Assembly: GCA_030592015.1 (NCBI GenBank)
Contig: JAUUZY010000005.1
Coordinates: 1-64,000 of the forward strand
Source: Candidatus Peregrinibacteria bacterium
GTDB taxonomy: Bacteria > Patescibacteriota > Gracilibacteria > UBA1369 > LOWO2-01-FULL-3
Length of the DNA: 64,000 nt
Direction of reading: 5' to 3'
Below the pieces are notes generated by a model, which was given only the letters and a program-made list of their open reading frames with translations, ran no database searches and was not told the DNA's origin. Below, one piece after another: positions 45,987 through 56,647 of the stretch; position 1 is the stretch's first letter, and each line of letters opens with the position of its first letter. A program made the translations under genes and the position numbers.

Positions 45987-47033
45987 CTATGAAGCAATCT
46001 CAAAGGATGTGGTGGGAACTACATTTGTTTTTTCCTTATATCTCTCAGGATTTTTTTGAAAGAGAAAATAAGCCGCAGCCGCAATCATAGCAGCATTATC
46101 AGTGCAGAAAGGGATAGTCTTTGGATGTCTAAATTTAATTCCATTTGGAATGTTATCAGCTATATACTCACGCAAACGAGTATTCGCTGAAACACCACCT
46201 GCAAGATGAATTTCCTTGATCTCAGGATATTTGTCAGCAGCCATAAGCAGTTTTTTGCCCAAAACCTCTACAACAGCCTCCTGAAAACTCGCTGCAAGAT
46301 CATCCCGAAACTTATCATCCATCTCAGATTCACTCTTTATATCATTTTTTTGTATATACGATTTTACTTCATTTAGAACTGCGGTCTTGAGCCCGGAAAA
46401 ACTAAAGTCCAAACTGCCTTTCTCCAGATAGCTCCGTGGAAGTGCAAAAGCACCTTTGTCTCCATCCAAAGCCACTTTTGAAATTATCGGACCACCTGGA
46501 TATCCCAGCCCCAGAATCCTTGCAACCTTGTCAAAAGCCTCACCAGCTGCATCATCACGAGTTTCTCCAAGTATTTCAAATTCATTATGCCCACGCATCA
46601 GCACCAATTCATTATGTCCCCCGGAAACAGTCAAAATCAAAACGGGAAACTCTATTTTCTCTTCAGCCTCAAGCCAATTTGAGTAGATATGTCCAACTAT
46701 ATGCTGAACCGGAACAAGAACCTTATTCTTCACATAAGAAATAGTATTTGCGGTTTCAGTTCCAATAATAAGGGAGCTAACAAGTCCGGGCCCCCTGGTC
46801 ACCGCAACGGCATCTATCCCATCCCAATCGCAGCCAGCCAACGTCAAACACTCATCCAGAACCGGAATAACCTTTAACACGTGCTCTCTCGCGGCAACCT
46901 CCGGCACAACTCCACCGGTCTTTGCATGCAGGTCTATCTGCGACGCGATCACATTCGACAAAACTTTCCGACCATCTTCCACAATAGCGGCAGCAGTTTC
47001 GTCACAGGATGTTTCTATTGCTAGTACTTTCAT
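45987..47033 (-). CDS. tsaD: tRNA N6-adenosine threonylcarbamoyltransferase TsaD
   Basis: LAIETSCDETAAAIV, VPVQHIVGHIYSNW, GGVSANTRLREYI. Confidence 0.97.
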   Translation of the reverse strand: MKVLAIETSCDETAAAIVEDGRKVLSNVIASQIDLHAKTGGVVPEVAAREHVLKVIPVLDECLTLAGCDWDGIDAVAVTRGPGLVSSLIIGTETANTISYVKNKVLVPVQHIVGHIYSNWLEAEEKIEFPVLILTVSGGHNELVLMRGHNEFEILGETRDDAAGEAFDKVARILGLGYPGGPIISKVALDGDKGAFALPRSYLEKGSLDFSFSGLKTAVLNEVKSYIQKNDIKSESEMDDKFRDDLAASFQEAVVEVLGKKLLMAADKYPEIKEIHLAGGVSANTRLREYIADNIPNGIKFRHPKTIPFCTDNAAMIAAAAYFLFQKNPERYKEKTNVVPTTSFEIAS

Positions 47034-47106
47034 AGGGCGAATATATCACATAATCTTAAGTTTTTCCCAAAAATACGCTATACTAGATAGAACATTCATT
47101 TTTCCT

Positions 47107-48447
47107 ATGAAACCAACGTCGATAGAAATTATAGAAATACTAAAGAAAGCTGGCCACGAAGCCTACTGGGCTGGTGGATGTGTGAGGGATATGTTGCTTG
47201 GTATAAAACCAAAAGATTTCGACATAGTAACTTCAGCAAAACCTGACGAGATAGAGGACTTACTCGAGCATACAATCCCGATTGGAAAGAAATTCGGTGT
47301 GATTTTAGCGATAAAGAACGATCATCATTTCGAAATAGCCACATTTAGGTCTGATAGCGGCTATAGCGATGGACGAAGACCTGACGCTGTTGAGTTTACA
47401 AGCGCAGAGAAAGACGCATCCAGGCGCGATTTTACAATAAACGCACTATTCTATGATCCAATGGAGGACAAGATAATGGATTACGTGAATGGCCAGAAGG
47501 ACATGGATGATAAGCTGATCCGATTCATTGGGGATCCGGAGGAGAGAATCTTAGAGGACCACCTTAGGATTTTGCGAGCTGTTAGATTCAAAAACAACTA
47601 TCAGATGCAATATCACCCTGATACGTATAGCGCTATAAAGAAACACGCAGCACTCGTGAAGAACATATCAAGAGAGAGAATCCAGGATGAATTAAACAAA
47701 ATGATAATGGGGGAGATACCCGGGCAGAGTTTTGAGGAAATGTTTGAATTGGGGATTTTGGACCACATAATTCCAGAGCTTTCAAAGTTGAAGGGGCTCG
47801 CTCAGCCGCTACAGTATCACCAAGAAGGGGATGTGTGGGATCATTCTATACGCTCATTGAACAGCCTCACAGATGAGGAGTCAGATCCAAATCCGCTTAG
47901 AGCCGAGCCACCAACAGTGGCGCTCAAGTGGGCGACGTTTCTACACGATATAGGGAAATATGACACTTTCAGCATTGATAATGAGAGAATTCGTTACGAT
48001 GGACATGCGGAGAAAGGGGCAGAGATTGCCGGGAACATTTTGAAAAGACTGGCCTTCCCGAGGAAAACAATAGAAAAGGTGCAGTGGTTGATAGCTCATC
48101 ACATGATGGTTGTTCCGTTGTTCGAAATGCCTGATGGAAGGCGAAGACACTGGTTCCTCCAGCCTCACTTTGACGACCTCCTAGAGCTGTACAGAGCCGA
48201 CGCAATGGGAATCATTCCTATGGACTTATCAGCATATGAAAAACTGAAGCAACTCTATGGGCACGAGATAGCAAAGCTAAAGCTAATGCCGAAACAGCTG
48301 ATAAGCGGAACCGACATTATGAAGATTCTTGATATTGAAGGCGGAGAGCAAGTAGGTAAAGTCATTCAGGAGATACGCGAAAAGCAGCTATCCGGAGAAA
48401 TCAAAACCAAGAAACAGGCTAAGGAATTCGTTAAAGCAAAGAACTAG
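47107..48447 (+). CDS. cca: CCA tRNA nucleotidyltransferase / poly(A) polymerase family with HD domain
   Basis: AYWAGGCVRDMLLGIKPKDFDIVTSAKPDEI, RRDFTINALFYDP, LHDIGKYDTF. Confidence 0.93.
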   Translation: MKPTSIEIIEILKKAGHEAYWAGGCVRDMLLGIKPKDFDIVTSAKPDEIEDLLEHTIPIGKKFGVILAIKNDHHFEIATFRSDSGYSDGRRPDAVEFTSAEKDASRRDFTINALFYDPMEDKIMDYVNGQKDMDDKLIRFIGDPEERILEDHLRILRAVRFKNNYQMQYHPDTYSAIKKHAALVKNISRERIQDELNKMIMGEIPGQSFEEMFELGILDHIIPELSKLKGLAQPLQYHQEGDVWDHSIRSLNSLTDEESDPNPLRAEPPTVALKWATFLHDIGKYDTFSIDNERIRYDGHAEKGAEIAGNILKRLAFPRKTIEKVQWLIAHHMMVVPLFEMPDGRRRHWFLQPHFDDLLELYRADAMGIIPMDLSAYEKLKQLYGHEIAKLKLMPKQLISGTDIMKILDIEGGEQVGKVIQEIREKQLSGEIKTKKQAKEFVKAKN

Positions 48448-48450
48448 ATA

Positions 48451-49599
48451 CTAGATCATTTTCTTTGCCCTCAAGAATGCAATATAGTCTTTTTTGATCA
48501 GAAGTAGTGAACCCGCTCCAACCAGGAAGAGGACGAGATTGAATATCCATCCGACAAGAGGAATAAGGCTTACTAAATTATATGCCAAGAGTGCCAGCGC
48601 GATTCCAAAAAAGAATCTGGTTCTCAGGTATTTTCTTTTCTTGAAGTTAATAAAATACCCTGCAAGCCAAGCAGATACGTAAATTTGAGACAGATAATAG
48701 ATCACCAAAACACCTGAAAATACAATCAATGCTATCGGTATCCCTACAACTGTAACCATCAAAATAAGTCCTCCCACAATAGCTATAATCATAGCCAAAA
48801 CACCAACTGCAAAAGCCTTCAAAGCATTTTCCATGGTTGCTTGAGAAGATTTTATAAGAATCTTAGGCGCAAACAGAACAAGAAGAAACGCTAGAAGAAG
48901 CGCTGACAGATAAGTAAGGAGCTTGAATGCTATATAAGCTATAGCAGTTGTCTTCACAGTTTCCTTCTGTTCAAACTTATTAAAATTTATTTTACCAGCT
49001 ACAACACCGGGCGGAACATCTACCTCCAAAAGAGAAGAATAGTTCAAATCACCTCCAACTTTTGCAAAAGGAGAAATAGTAAGGGCATCCTCAATAGTAA
49101 CCTCAACATCCCCATCAACGGTTCCGTTTAGAATCAAAGCCCCCATTACTCCCCAAATCTCTTCTTTCACATGACCATCCATCGCTAGATATCCGGCAGC
49201 AATCAGGATTGTTCCACCTACTGTAGAATTTTTACTGACATCAACAGTACCTCCGGCCACAACGATATCATCACCAACATCAGAAAAAATAGTAACCTGT
49301 CCTCCCATAACTCTTATATCACCTCCAACATCTCCAAGTACGGAAACTTTTCCTCCGACAACAACCAGATCCTCCAACACATTTCCATCTATAGTAATTG
49401 CACCACCGGCAATGTAGAGATCGCCCATTATATCAGCATCAACATTCGTATTGCCTGCCAAGATATACATATCATCAAGAACAGTCCGACTAATCACAAC
49501 ATTGTCACCAGTATTAAAGTCCACAATAGCATAAGCCGGAACAATCTGTATGGAAAACAAGAGTAATGAAAGGGTAACAATTGATAACAATTTCTTCAT
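48451..49599 (-). CDS. Membrane protein with bactofilin-like beta-helical repeats and C-terminal TM segments
   Basis: Signal peptide, VDADIMGDLYIAGGAITIDGNVLEDLVVVGGKVSVLGDVGGDIRVMGGQVTIFSDV repeats, then several TM helices. Confidence 0.75.
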   Translation of the reverse strand: MKKLLSIVTLSLLLFSIQIVPAYAIVDFNTGDNVVISRTVLDDMYILAGNTNVDADIMGDLYIAGGAITIDGNVLEDLVVVGGKVSVLGDVGGDIRVMGGQVTIFSDVGDDIVVAGGTVDVSKNSTVGGTILIAAGYLAMDGHVKEEIWGVMGALILNGTVDGDVEVTIEDALTISPFAKVGGDLNYSSLLEVDVPPGVVAGKINFNKFEQKETVKTTAIAYIAFKLLTYLSALLLAFLLVLFAPKILIKSSQATMENALKAFAVGVLAMIIAIVGGLILMVTVVGIPIALIVFSGVLVIYYLSQIYVSAWLAGYFINFKKRKYLRTRFFFGIALALLAYNLVSLIPLVGWIFNLVLFLVGAGSLLLIKKDYIAFLRAKKMI

Positions 49600-49677
49600 A
49601 TTTTCATTGGTAATAAATCTATTTAATAAAAAATAGAACCAAAACGAAAAAGTGGCTAATCAATACTCTTGACATAA

Positions 49678-51078
49678 CTAAGCGCTCCTTTCTAGCAAGG
49701 CAACGTTTTCAATGTGGTAAGTCTGAGGGAACATATCTACAGGCTGAACCTTTTTGAGCTTATATCCATACTCTTTGAGCCAATCACAGTCACGGGCAAG
49801 AGTAGAAGGATTACAAGAAACATAAACAATCTGAGAAGGTGCAAACTCACTGATTTTCTCAATAATTTTTTGAGTAATACCAGCTCTTGGTGGATCTATG
49901 ACAATAAGAGACGGACGCTCGCGTAGATTTTTCAAAAGTTTAGAAACATCACCGGTATAAAAATCTATATTGAATATATTGTTCTTCTTAGCATTCTCCT
50001 GCGCGGATTTCACAGCATCCACATTCATCTCAATTCCCAAAACCTTATCTACATGCTTCGCCAAAAATAAACCAATCGTCCCAGTTCCACAAAACAAATC
50101 GAAAACAATATCATGCTTTTGCTCCAAAGCCATCTTCAAAATCTGACTATACAAAACCTCTGCCTGTGCAGTATTAACCTGAAAAAAGCTCTGTGGCAAA
50201 ATTTCAAAATCCAATTCATCCCCATTATCCAAAACCATTTTTTCACTATAAGTTTTTGATCCAAAGAGAAGTTTGTCCTCAATACGTCGCGGACTACCTC
50301 TCTTACTGATGATAGTAGACCAATAAACGGAAACTATTTTCTGCTCACCCAAATCAAGACCATTCAGTAGTACAACAAATTCCTGCAATTCATCCTCGAA
50401 ATTTTTAGGAAGATCCTGAGAACTGGTAAGCGTAACCAATATCTCATTTGTGCTCTTTCCTTCTCGAATATATAGAGACCTAAGGCAGCCTGTTCCATTT
50501 GAATATTTAAATGGTGGCCATTTCTTACCAATAACAAATTCACGAACCGCATTCACAATCTTTACAGAAGCTTCAGATTGCAAATAGCAAATATCCAAAT
50601 TCAAAATATCAAACCTTCTACCTGGCAAATGCATTCCCAAAGTAAAATTCATATCCTTGTCATAGCCAAAAGAAAACTCCATCTTATTGCGATAGTAAAA
50701 AGACTTCTCAGATCCAATAATCTCCTCAACAGGAGGGTCATAAATCTTTCCAATCCTTTCAAACGAGTCGATCACCTGCTGCTGCTTAAATTCCAATTGC
50801 GCCTCATAGGGCATGAACTGAATCTGACAACCACCGCAAATGTCAGAATACTTGCATCTTGGCTCTATTCTTTCCGGAGACTCCTTAACTATTTTCTCCA
50901 ACTTAGCTTCAGCAAAATTCTTCTTTATCTTCGTAAATGAAGCCTCAACCTTATCCCCGGGCATAGTACCGGCAACAAAAACAGTCAGGCCATCAAATTT
51001 GCCAATACCTCTCCCGCCAAAAGCGAGCTTCTCAATATCGAGTTCAACTATTTGTCCCTTCTTTAATTGCATGGACAC
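49678..51078 (-). CDS. 23S rRNA (uracil-C5)-methyltransferase, RlmD/RumA family
   Basis: TRAM-like N-terminus, CKYSDICGGCQIQ FeS cluster motif, DLFCGTGTIGLFLA, VIDPPRAGI, YVSCNPSTLARD. Confidence 0.95.
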   Translation of the reverse strand: MSMQLKKGQIVELDIEKLAFGGRGIGKFDGLTVFVAGTMPGDKVEASFTKIKKNFAEAKLEKIVKESPERIEPRCKYSDICGGCQIQFMPYEAQLEFKQQQVIDSFERIGKIYDPPVEEIIGSEKSFYYRNKMEFSFGYDKDMNFTLGMHLPGRRFDILNLDICYLQSEASVKIVNAVREFVIGKKWPPFKYSNGTGCLRSLYIREGKSTNEILVTLTSSQDLPKNFEDELQEFVVLLNGLDLGEQKIVSVYWSTIISKRGSPRRIEDKLLFGSKTYSEKMVLDNGDELDFEILPQSFFQVNTAQAEVLYSQILKMALEQKHDIVFDLFCGTGTIGLFLAKHVDKVLGIEMNVDAVKSAQENAKKNNIFNIDFYTGDVSKLLKNLRERPSLIVIDPPRAGITQKIIEKISEFAPSQIVYVSCNPSTLARDCDWLKEYGYKLKKVQPVDMFPQTYHIENVALLERSA

Positions 51079-51112
51079 TTCATACCAAAAGCACCCCCTC
51101 TAAGCAAGCCCA

Positions 51113-51673
51113 TTACGCAGCTTTTTCGCCAGAGTCATCAATTTCTTTAACCTGCTCACTCACTCCCTTGCGATAATCATTTATGTCTGTAACGCCTTCA
51201 GGCAGTGGGACCTCTCTATATTTTCCATCATCTCTATAGCCCAATTCCGGGAAAACTTCCTTAAAGATTAAAAATTCTTTATTTTTCTTTGCTTCATCAA
51301 ATTTACTCAAATACATTTTCTCATATTCTTTATATATACGTTCGTACTTACTTGCGTAATACCAGTTATAAAGTTGTTCAATCATTTGTTCAGGACTTTT
51401 ATCACCACGAATTCTATCCACAAATTCATAAAAATTCTCCACAGCCTTTTTCTCATCATAGTCTTCAACGCCTATTGCGCTCAGATAATTTTTCGCAGAT
51501 TTTTTGCCGGGAGATGGCTCATTAGTGAGCTCAGATATCACATGAAACAGTCTTTCAGATGGGTGCATCAGCTTAGCGTGATCAAACCCTCCTTCTAGAG
51601 CTTTTTCAACACTTCTCTGAGTAGCAGACGCTTCTCTTGGGATATCACCTGATTCTGGGCTCTCGTATGGCAT
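51113..51673 (-). CDS. Hypothetical cytosolic protein
   Basis: 186-aa charged, helical ORF; no family recognised. Confidence 0.6.
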   Translation of the reverse strand: MPYESPESGDIPREASATQRSVEKALEGGFDHAKLMHPSERLFHVISELTNEPSPGKKSAKNYLSAIGVEDYDEKKAVENFYEFVDRIRGDKSPEQMIEQLYNWYYASKYERIYKEYEKMYLSKFDEAKKNKEFLIFKEVFPELGYRDDGKYREVPLPEGVTDINDYRKGVSEQVKEIDDSGEKAA

Positions 51674-51777
51674 AATGAAAATTAACTAATTAAATTATTA
51701 TAGCACAAACACCTCCTTTCAACAACTATTTTCTCCACTCAATACCTGTTAAATTTAAGAAAACATAAATATTTCAT

Positions 51778-52683
51778 GTGAGAACAACTCTACTAGTCTT
51801 GGTGTCTATCCTTCCGGTTCTTGTCTTGCTTCGTTATTTTGACAAGCAGGATAGAGGGAAGAAAGAGCCTCTTCGGCTGAAGTGGAAGGTATTTAAGTGG
51901 GGGATACTTGCTACGATAATTGCAGGAATAATAGAAATAAATCTGGACTCCATAATGCTGAGTATTTCAGAGAATAAGTTGATTTATGGTTTTCTGACAG
52001 CATTTGTGACAGCCGCAATCGTAGAGGAGGGACTAAAAATGTGGGTGGTAAGAAGAGAAGTATACAAAGACAAGGATTTCGACGAGGTAATGGACGGGAT
52101 TTCATACACTGTAATCGCGAGTATGGGATTTGCCCTGCTAGAGAACATTTTATACGTAGTAGAAGGGGGACTCGCTGTAGGAATAATAAGAGCTTTGATC
52201 TCTGTGCCGGCCCACGCAATGTTTTCGGGAATAATGGGCTTCTATATAGGAAAGGCAAGATTTGCACCGATGTCATGGCAGGGAAGCAAACTTTTATGGA
52301 AAGGTTTCGCAATTGCAGTTTTCTACCACGGACTCTTCAACTTCCTGCTCTTCACTGAAAGTCCATTAATGTTCCTTGTTATACCTCTTCTCATAACAAT
52401 GGCTGTTCATCTTCATCAAAAAATAAAACAAGCACGGTATGAGGACAAAGTTGATAGACGACCTCCTGCAAATGTAAGTATATGGACTATTGTAAAAATC
52501 TTCTTCGCATCCATGTTGATAGTGCTGGGAACCGGAAGCTTCATCGGTAGTATAGTCCTAGCCGGAGACGCAAGATACGATTACGGAAAAGACGATATAA
52601 TATCTAGCGCAATATTTGCCGTAGTTCTCTATATCATTGGATATTTTATAATCCGTAGAAAGAAAGATAGATCCAGGTCCTAA
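51778..52683 (+). CDS. PrsW-family intramembrane metalloprotease-like protein (second copy)
   Basis: AAIVEEGLKMWVV, ASMGFALLENILYV, SVPAHAMFSGIMGFYIG; GTG start. Confidence 0.85.
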   Translation: MRTTLLVLVSILPVLVLLRYFDKQDRGKKEPLRLKWKVFKWGILATIIAGIIEINLDSIMLSISENKLIYGFLTAFVTAAIVEEGLKMWVVRREVYKDKDFDEVMDGISYTVIASMGFALLENILYVVEGGLAVGIIRALISVPAHAMFSGIMGFYIGKARFAPMSWQGSKLLWKGFAIAVFYHGLFNFLLFTESPLMFLVIPLLITMAVHLHQKIKQARYEDKVDRRPPANVSIWTIVKIFFASMLIVLGTGSFIGSIVLAGDARYDYGKDDIISSAIFAVVLYIIGYFIIRRKKDRSRS

Positions 52684-54794
52684 ACACTTTCAAATTTCTC
52701 CTTGAAGAACCATTTAATAACATTCCAATTATTATCACGCGGGAGAAGAGTATAAGCGTGGTTCTCACCTTCACAACCGGGCTTAGGCTGCCCCGCCGCT
52801 TCAGCAGAAGCAATTAAAGCACTACATTGTTCAGTAGTAATATAAGGAGGAACATAAAGAACATTCCCGGATGACATAACATCATTCGAAAGTATCTCAT
52901 AGTTTTGATAACGGAAATAATAAGCAACAGCCTCTTCTATATCGACATCAGTCTCAGTTTTTTCCAAAACTGTTTTTGCAATTTCATAGAAAGTATCAGC
53001 ATCACCAAAACCAAAATTCTTTGCCTTGTCCTGCAAAGATTTCAAAATAAGTTGTTGTCTCTCCGCCCTGGCAAAATCAGAAGAAGTATGACGACTCCTA
53101 GCCAATCTCAAAGATTCCTTTCCACCAAGATGATAAGTCCCCGGCTCATAATGCAAAGTTCCAACAACTCCATCATCAACAGTTCTATAGGTAGGATCAA
53201 TAACAGCCTTCTCCAAAGTAACATCTATTCCTCCAATCAAATCCACCACGTCTATAAAGGCATACATGTCTATCAGTACATATTTATCCAACTTGTATCC
53301 AGTCATATCGCTCAAAACTTTTTTCAGCTCCGGCATTCCATAAAAATAACCATAAGCATTAATCTTCCTGCCATTATAATGGAGATCCCTTGGAATACTA
53401 ATCATCCTTACCTCTTTTTTATCTTCATCCACATGAGCAAAAATCATGGTATCAACCAAATTTCCATGCTTGCCGGCTATCAGAATATTGAAAGAATGGT
53501 CATCACTACTAAGCTCATCACCATATTCCGGAATATCATCAGGTATCTCTAGAGTTTTTTTTTTGAACTCCGGATCAAAGAATAAAAGATTCTGACTGTT
53601 TGTTCCCTCTGTATTCACTATATTGATGACCGCAGTAGATTCCTCTACCACTATGGAAGAGATCAAAATGCCATCTGTATCTGAGATATCATAAAAAATC
53701 CTGCCATCATAAAATCTTGGCTCCTTAGAAATACTTAGATTATTTCCATTCAAAAGCATCTGAAATCCTGTATCTGAAATAGTATTTTCAATATTTTCTC
53801 GCGCCTCCATAACTTTTTTCTGAATAACTGTATTCGTATCAAGTTTGGCTATAAAAGGGGGGAGCGACATAGCAAGGTCAGTAACGATAAGTTTACTATC
53901 ATTATCCCTTTTATTAACAAGGCTAATCTCCAGAGTCGAAAGATTCAAAACAATCTCAGCAACGATGTCACCAGATCGACTCTTTATAGGGTAAACCGCC
54001 TTAAGGTCCGCCTCAGTATATTCTGACGAAACAATTACTCCTGCATTATCAGCAGCAGATTGTACTTCAGTGGAAATAAGAGCAGTCGCAATAGATGCGG
54101 TAGCCTCATTTAGACTGGAAAGACTCTTTATTACAGAGTCCTTATTCTTATTTATATAATCTATAGCAGATTTTTGAAAAGCATCAGTATTTTCAGCATC
54201 AACCTCAGATTTATCCAATGGAGTTTTCACGTATAACACTGAATCATCCTTTGAAAGGTAATATTTAAAAAGGCTCTCACCATTTACATCACTCATAGCC
54301 AGAGACACGGAATAATCATCTTCATTTATCTGTCCCAATGTCAGGTCATGAGAGTCAACAAAGCTACGAAAATCAGTAGAGTCTGCCGTATCCTGAAGAA
54401 AGGATTTCTTTAAAGCGAGTTTTTCCAAATTTGTGCTACTCACAGATAGGTAGTCAACATACTGAAAAAGGGCGAGCTGAACATCATTCTTATTCTTATC
54501 CACATCATTAGTAGAATCAGTACTATCTTCAGCAGTTTCAAGATCATCAAAGCCAAGATAATTCTTTGTAGGCATAAGCAAAAAATTTCTAACTTCATTC
54601 AGATCTTGCCCAAAAGCAAGATAAGTATCCTTCACTTGACCAATCTCAGTAATAAGCGAACTGTCTCGAGTTTCAAGGAAATCAATAGAGCTGCTTATCT
54701 TGGCCAGCTGAAAATACTGCATAACAATAAGCACCACGATAACCGCGACAATAATTGTTTTTCCATTAATGATTTTCCTAATCTTACCTTTCAT
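52680..54794 (-). CDS. LytR-CpsA-Psr (LCP) family protein
   Basis: N-terminal TM; C-terminal LCP core SFNILIAGKHGNLVDTMIFAHVDEDKKEVRMISIPRDL..RLARSRHTSSDFARAERQQLILKSL. Confidence 0.9.
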   Translation of the reverse strand: MKGKIRKIINGKTIIVAVIVVLIVMQYFQLAKISSSIDFLETRDSSLITEIGQVKDTYLAFGQDLNEVRNFLLMPTKNYLGFDDLETAEDSTDSTNDVDKNKNDVQLALFQYVDYLSVSSTNLEKLALKKSFLQDTADSTDFRSFVDSHDLTLGQINEDDYSVSLAMSDVNGESLFKYYLSKDDSVLYVKTPLDKSEVDAENTDAFQKSAIDYINKNKDSVIKSLSSLNEATASIATALISTEVQSAADNAGVIVSSEYTEADLKAVYPIKSRSGDIVAEIVLNLSTLEISLVNKRDNDSKLIVTDLAMSLPPFIAKLDTNTVIQKKVMEARENIENTISDTGFQMLLNGNNLSISKEPRFYDGRIFYDISDTDGILISSIVVEESTAVINIVNTEGTNSQNLLFFDPEFKKKTLEIPDDIPEYGDELSSDDHSFNILIAGKHGNLVDTMIFAHVDEDKKEVRMISIPRDLHYNGRKINAYGYFYGMPELKKVLSDMTGYKLDKYVLIDMYAFIDVVDLIGGIDVTLEKAVIDPTYRTVDDGVVGTLHYEPGTYHLGGKESLRLARSRHTSSDFARAERQQLILKSLQDKAKNFGFGDADTFYEIAKTVLEKTETDVDIEEAVAYYFRYQNYEILSNDVMSSGNVLYVPPYITTEQCSALIASAEAAGQPKPGCEGENHAYTLLPRDNNWNVIKWFFKEKFESV

Positions 54795-54911
54795 CTTCAC
54801 TTAGCTTAAATGCTAAAAAAGTCTATGAGAAAATTCAGCTCTTTGCAAATTAACTTAAACAATTATGCTAAATGAGCTTTTCAAAAGAGGAAAATGTTTC
54901 AGAGTTAGCTA

Positions 54912-56450
54912 CTAGTCTGCTCCAAACAAGGTGTCTTCATCTATTTCGGGAAAGACCTTTATAGAAATTTCATTCTTTGGATTAGCACACCTGTCCTGAA
55001 ATATAGCATAACCGTCCCTAACATCTACAAATTTCCCCCGTCTTTCTAAGTCTCTAACTATTTTCTTCAAATCGCATAATAAGGTACCACCCTTAGTCGC
55101 AACAAGTTGAGCTTCAATTGCCTCCCAGGGATATTTTTGCTTGTCCTCATCTGAAAGAGCTTTTTCCCAATCCCCACAAAAAGAAGTAAGAAAAGATTCT
55201 GCATACACAGATATAATAGTCTTGCAGTCAGAATCCATATTTAGTGTTCTGCCCATCTTTGATCCAAGCTCACCCATAAGAGCAAGGACTACACTTTGAG
55301 GCAAATCAAGAGTTTCAGATTTTCCCTCAATAAAGTTAGCAAACTCTTCTCTATCTTCTTCTGTAATATTTGTCTTACCCTTTTCACCAGGAGCTAAACG
55401 AGGGAATTGAATTAGTTTAGAATCAGATACTATAACGTACTTGCTATAATCTGGAGAATCGCTCTCACGGCTTCCAGCATTAATAAAAACAAGGCTACCC
55501 TTATTGTTTATCTTGTGGAATTCACCTCCACCTTTAAGACTCGACACAGTGTCTAATGCACGCCGACCACCAGCCACTAGTCGCTTTACAGCACCACCGA
55601 AAATACTTTCTAGATCCGGAAGACCATTCTCATCCAAAGTACAGCCTGGACCTGCAAGCTTTTGTATAGCTGCAAGATGAGCAGGATTCTTAGGGGGGTC
55701 AGCTTTCAGTTTTGTATAAATATTGCTGAATTGCTCCTCATAATTGGCCAAGTATGGTTCAACAGGGAGTACAAAGTACAGAGTTTTAGCACCCTCATCC
55801 AGTTTTAGTTCCCAATTCATAGCCCTAGCAGCTCTACAATTAATGGCATAGAGGTGTTTAAAGTCAATTGTGAGTTCACCTCCATGACGGATGACATCAG
55901 CAGCTTGCTTCTTCGCGTCATCAGGAATATTTTTTATTAAATGATCAATAACAGCCATTTCCTCTTCTGGATTACCGAGGAAACCTCTTCGAGGAGTTTC
56001 AGGTGGAGGAGGTGGCTTTCCTTCAGATGGCTGTGAAGCTTCGGGGGATTGTGAGGGGGCAGTAGCTGGAGTTCCACTTCTGAGTATAATCACACGGCGA
56101 GTTCTTCGTGGTTTTGGCGCATTAAGAGGTTCTGGTTCATCAGGGTCTGTCAATTCACTAGGATCTGGTGCCTTATATCTGAAATCGCTTTTTGGAGACA
56201 TCTCATTCGAAGTGGCCAAAGGAGCATTATCTAAGGATATACCTGGATTCGCAGGATCCGCAACTTGCTGTATCGCTTTCAGGGTATCAAGGATTTTATC
56301 ATCAATTGTCTGTGTTTTCTCATCGTCATCGTCATCCTCCTCGTCTCCAAGTTCATCAAGTTCTTCAATGTCCACAGCCCCTTCTACTTCATCCACCACA
56401 TCTTCAACAGGGTCACCGTCCCCAGGTCCCTTAATTTCTTTAGTTGCCAT
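54912..56450 (-). CDS. Orphan protein with acidic, disordered N-terminal third
   Basis: 512-aa ORF; ELDELGDEEDDDDDEKTQ and PPPPETPRR low-complexity segments, then a globular-looking region. Confidence 0.7.
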   Translation of the reverse strand: MATKEIKGPGDGDPVEDVVDEVEGAVDIEELDELGDEEDDDDDEKTQTIDDKILDTLKAIQQVADPANPGISLDNAPLATSNEMSPKSDFRYKAPDPSELTDPDEPEPLNAPKPRRTRRVIILRSGTPATAPSQSPEASQPSEGKPPPPPETPRRGFLGNPEEEMAVIDHLIKNIPDDAKKQAADVIRHGGELTIDFKHLYAINCRAARAMNWELKLDEGAKTLYFVLPVEPYLANYEEQFSNIYTKLKADPPKNPAHLAAIQKLAGPGCTLDENGLPDLESIFGGAVKRLVAGGRRALDTVSSLKGGGEFHKINNKGSLVFINAGSRESDSPDYSKYVIVSDSKLIQFPRLAPGEKGKTNITEEDREEFANFIEGKSETLDLPQSVVLALMGELGSKMGRTLNMDSDCKTIISVYAESFLTSFCGDWEKALSDEDKQKYPWEAIEAQLVATKGGTLLCDLKKIVRDLERRGKFVDVRDGYAIFQDRCANPKNEISIKVFPEIDEDTLFGAD

Positions 56451-56647
56451 ATAATTTTAAATTTTTTAAATAGTGCCTAGCAAAAATCTCGAGCCAGGAT
56501 TGAGAGTTTAAAGAAAAGTTTAAAAAAATACAAACCAATTCAAGTTTTAGTAAAGGGGGGTGGCGCCCCACACAACCCTACTGGCTAAGGGGGAGAGAAT
56601 TTTGTATAATACTTGCAAGTAGTAATTACAAAAATTAACAAAACAAC

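Noticed and set aside
52905-53552. 215-aa plus-strand ORF
   Set aside because: Antisense to the LCP-family gene; no motif or plausible start signals.
56570-56610. GGGGGGTGGCGCCCCACAC...CCCTACTGGCTAAGGGGG possible structured RNA
   Set aside because: Only short, weak stems; no U tract or recognised RNA family; not enough to call.
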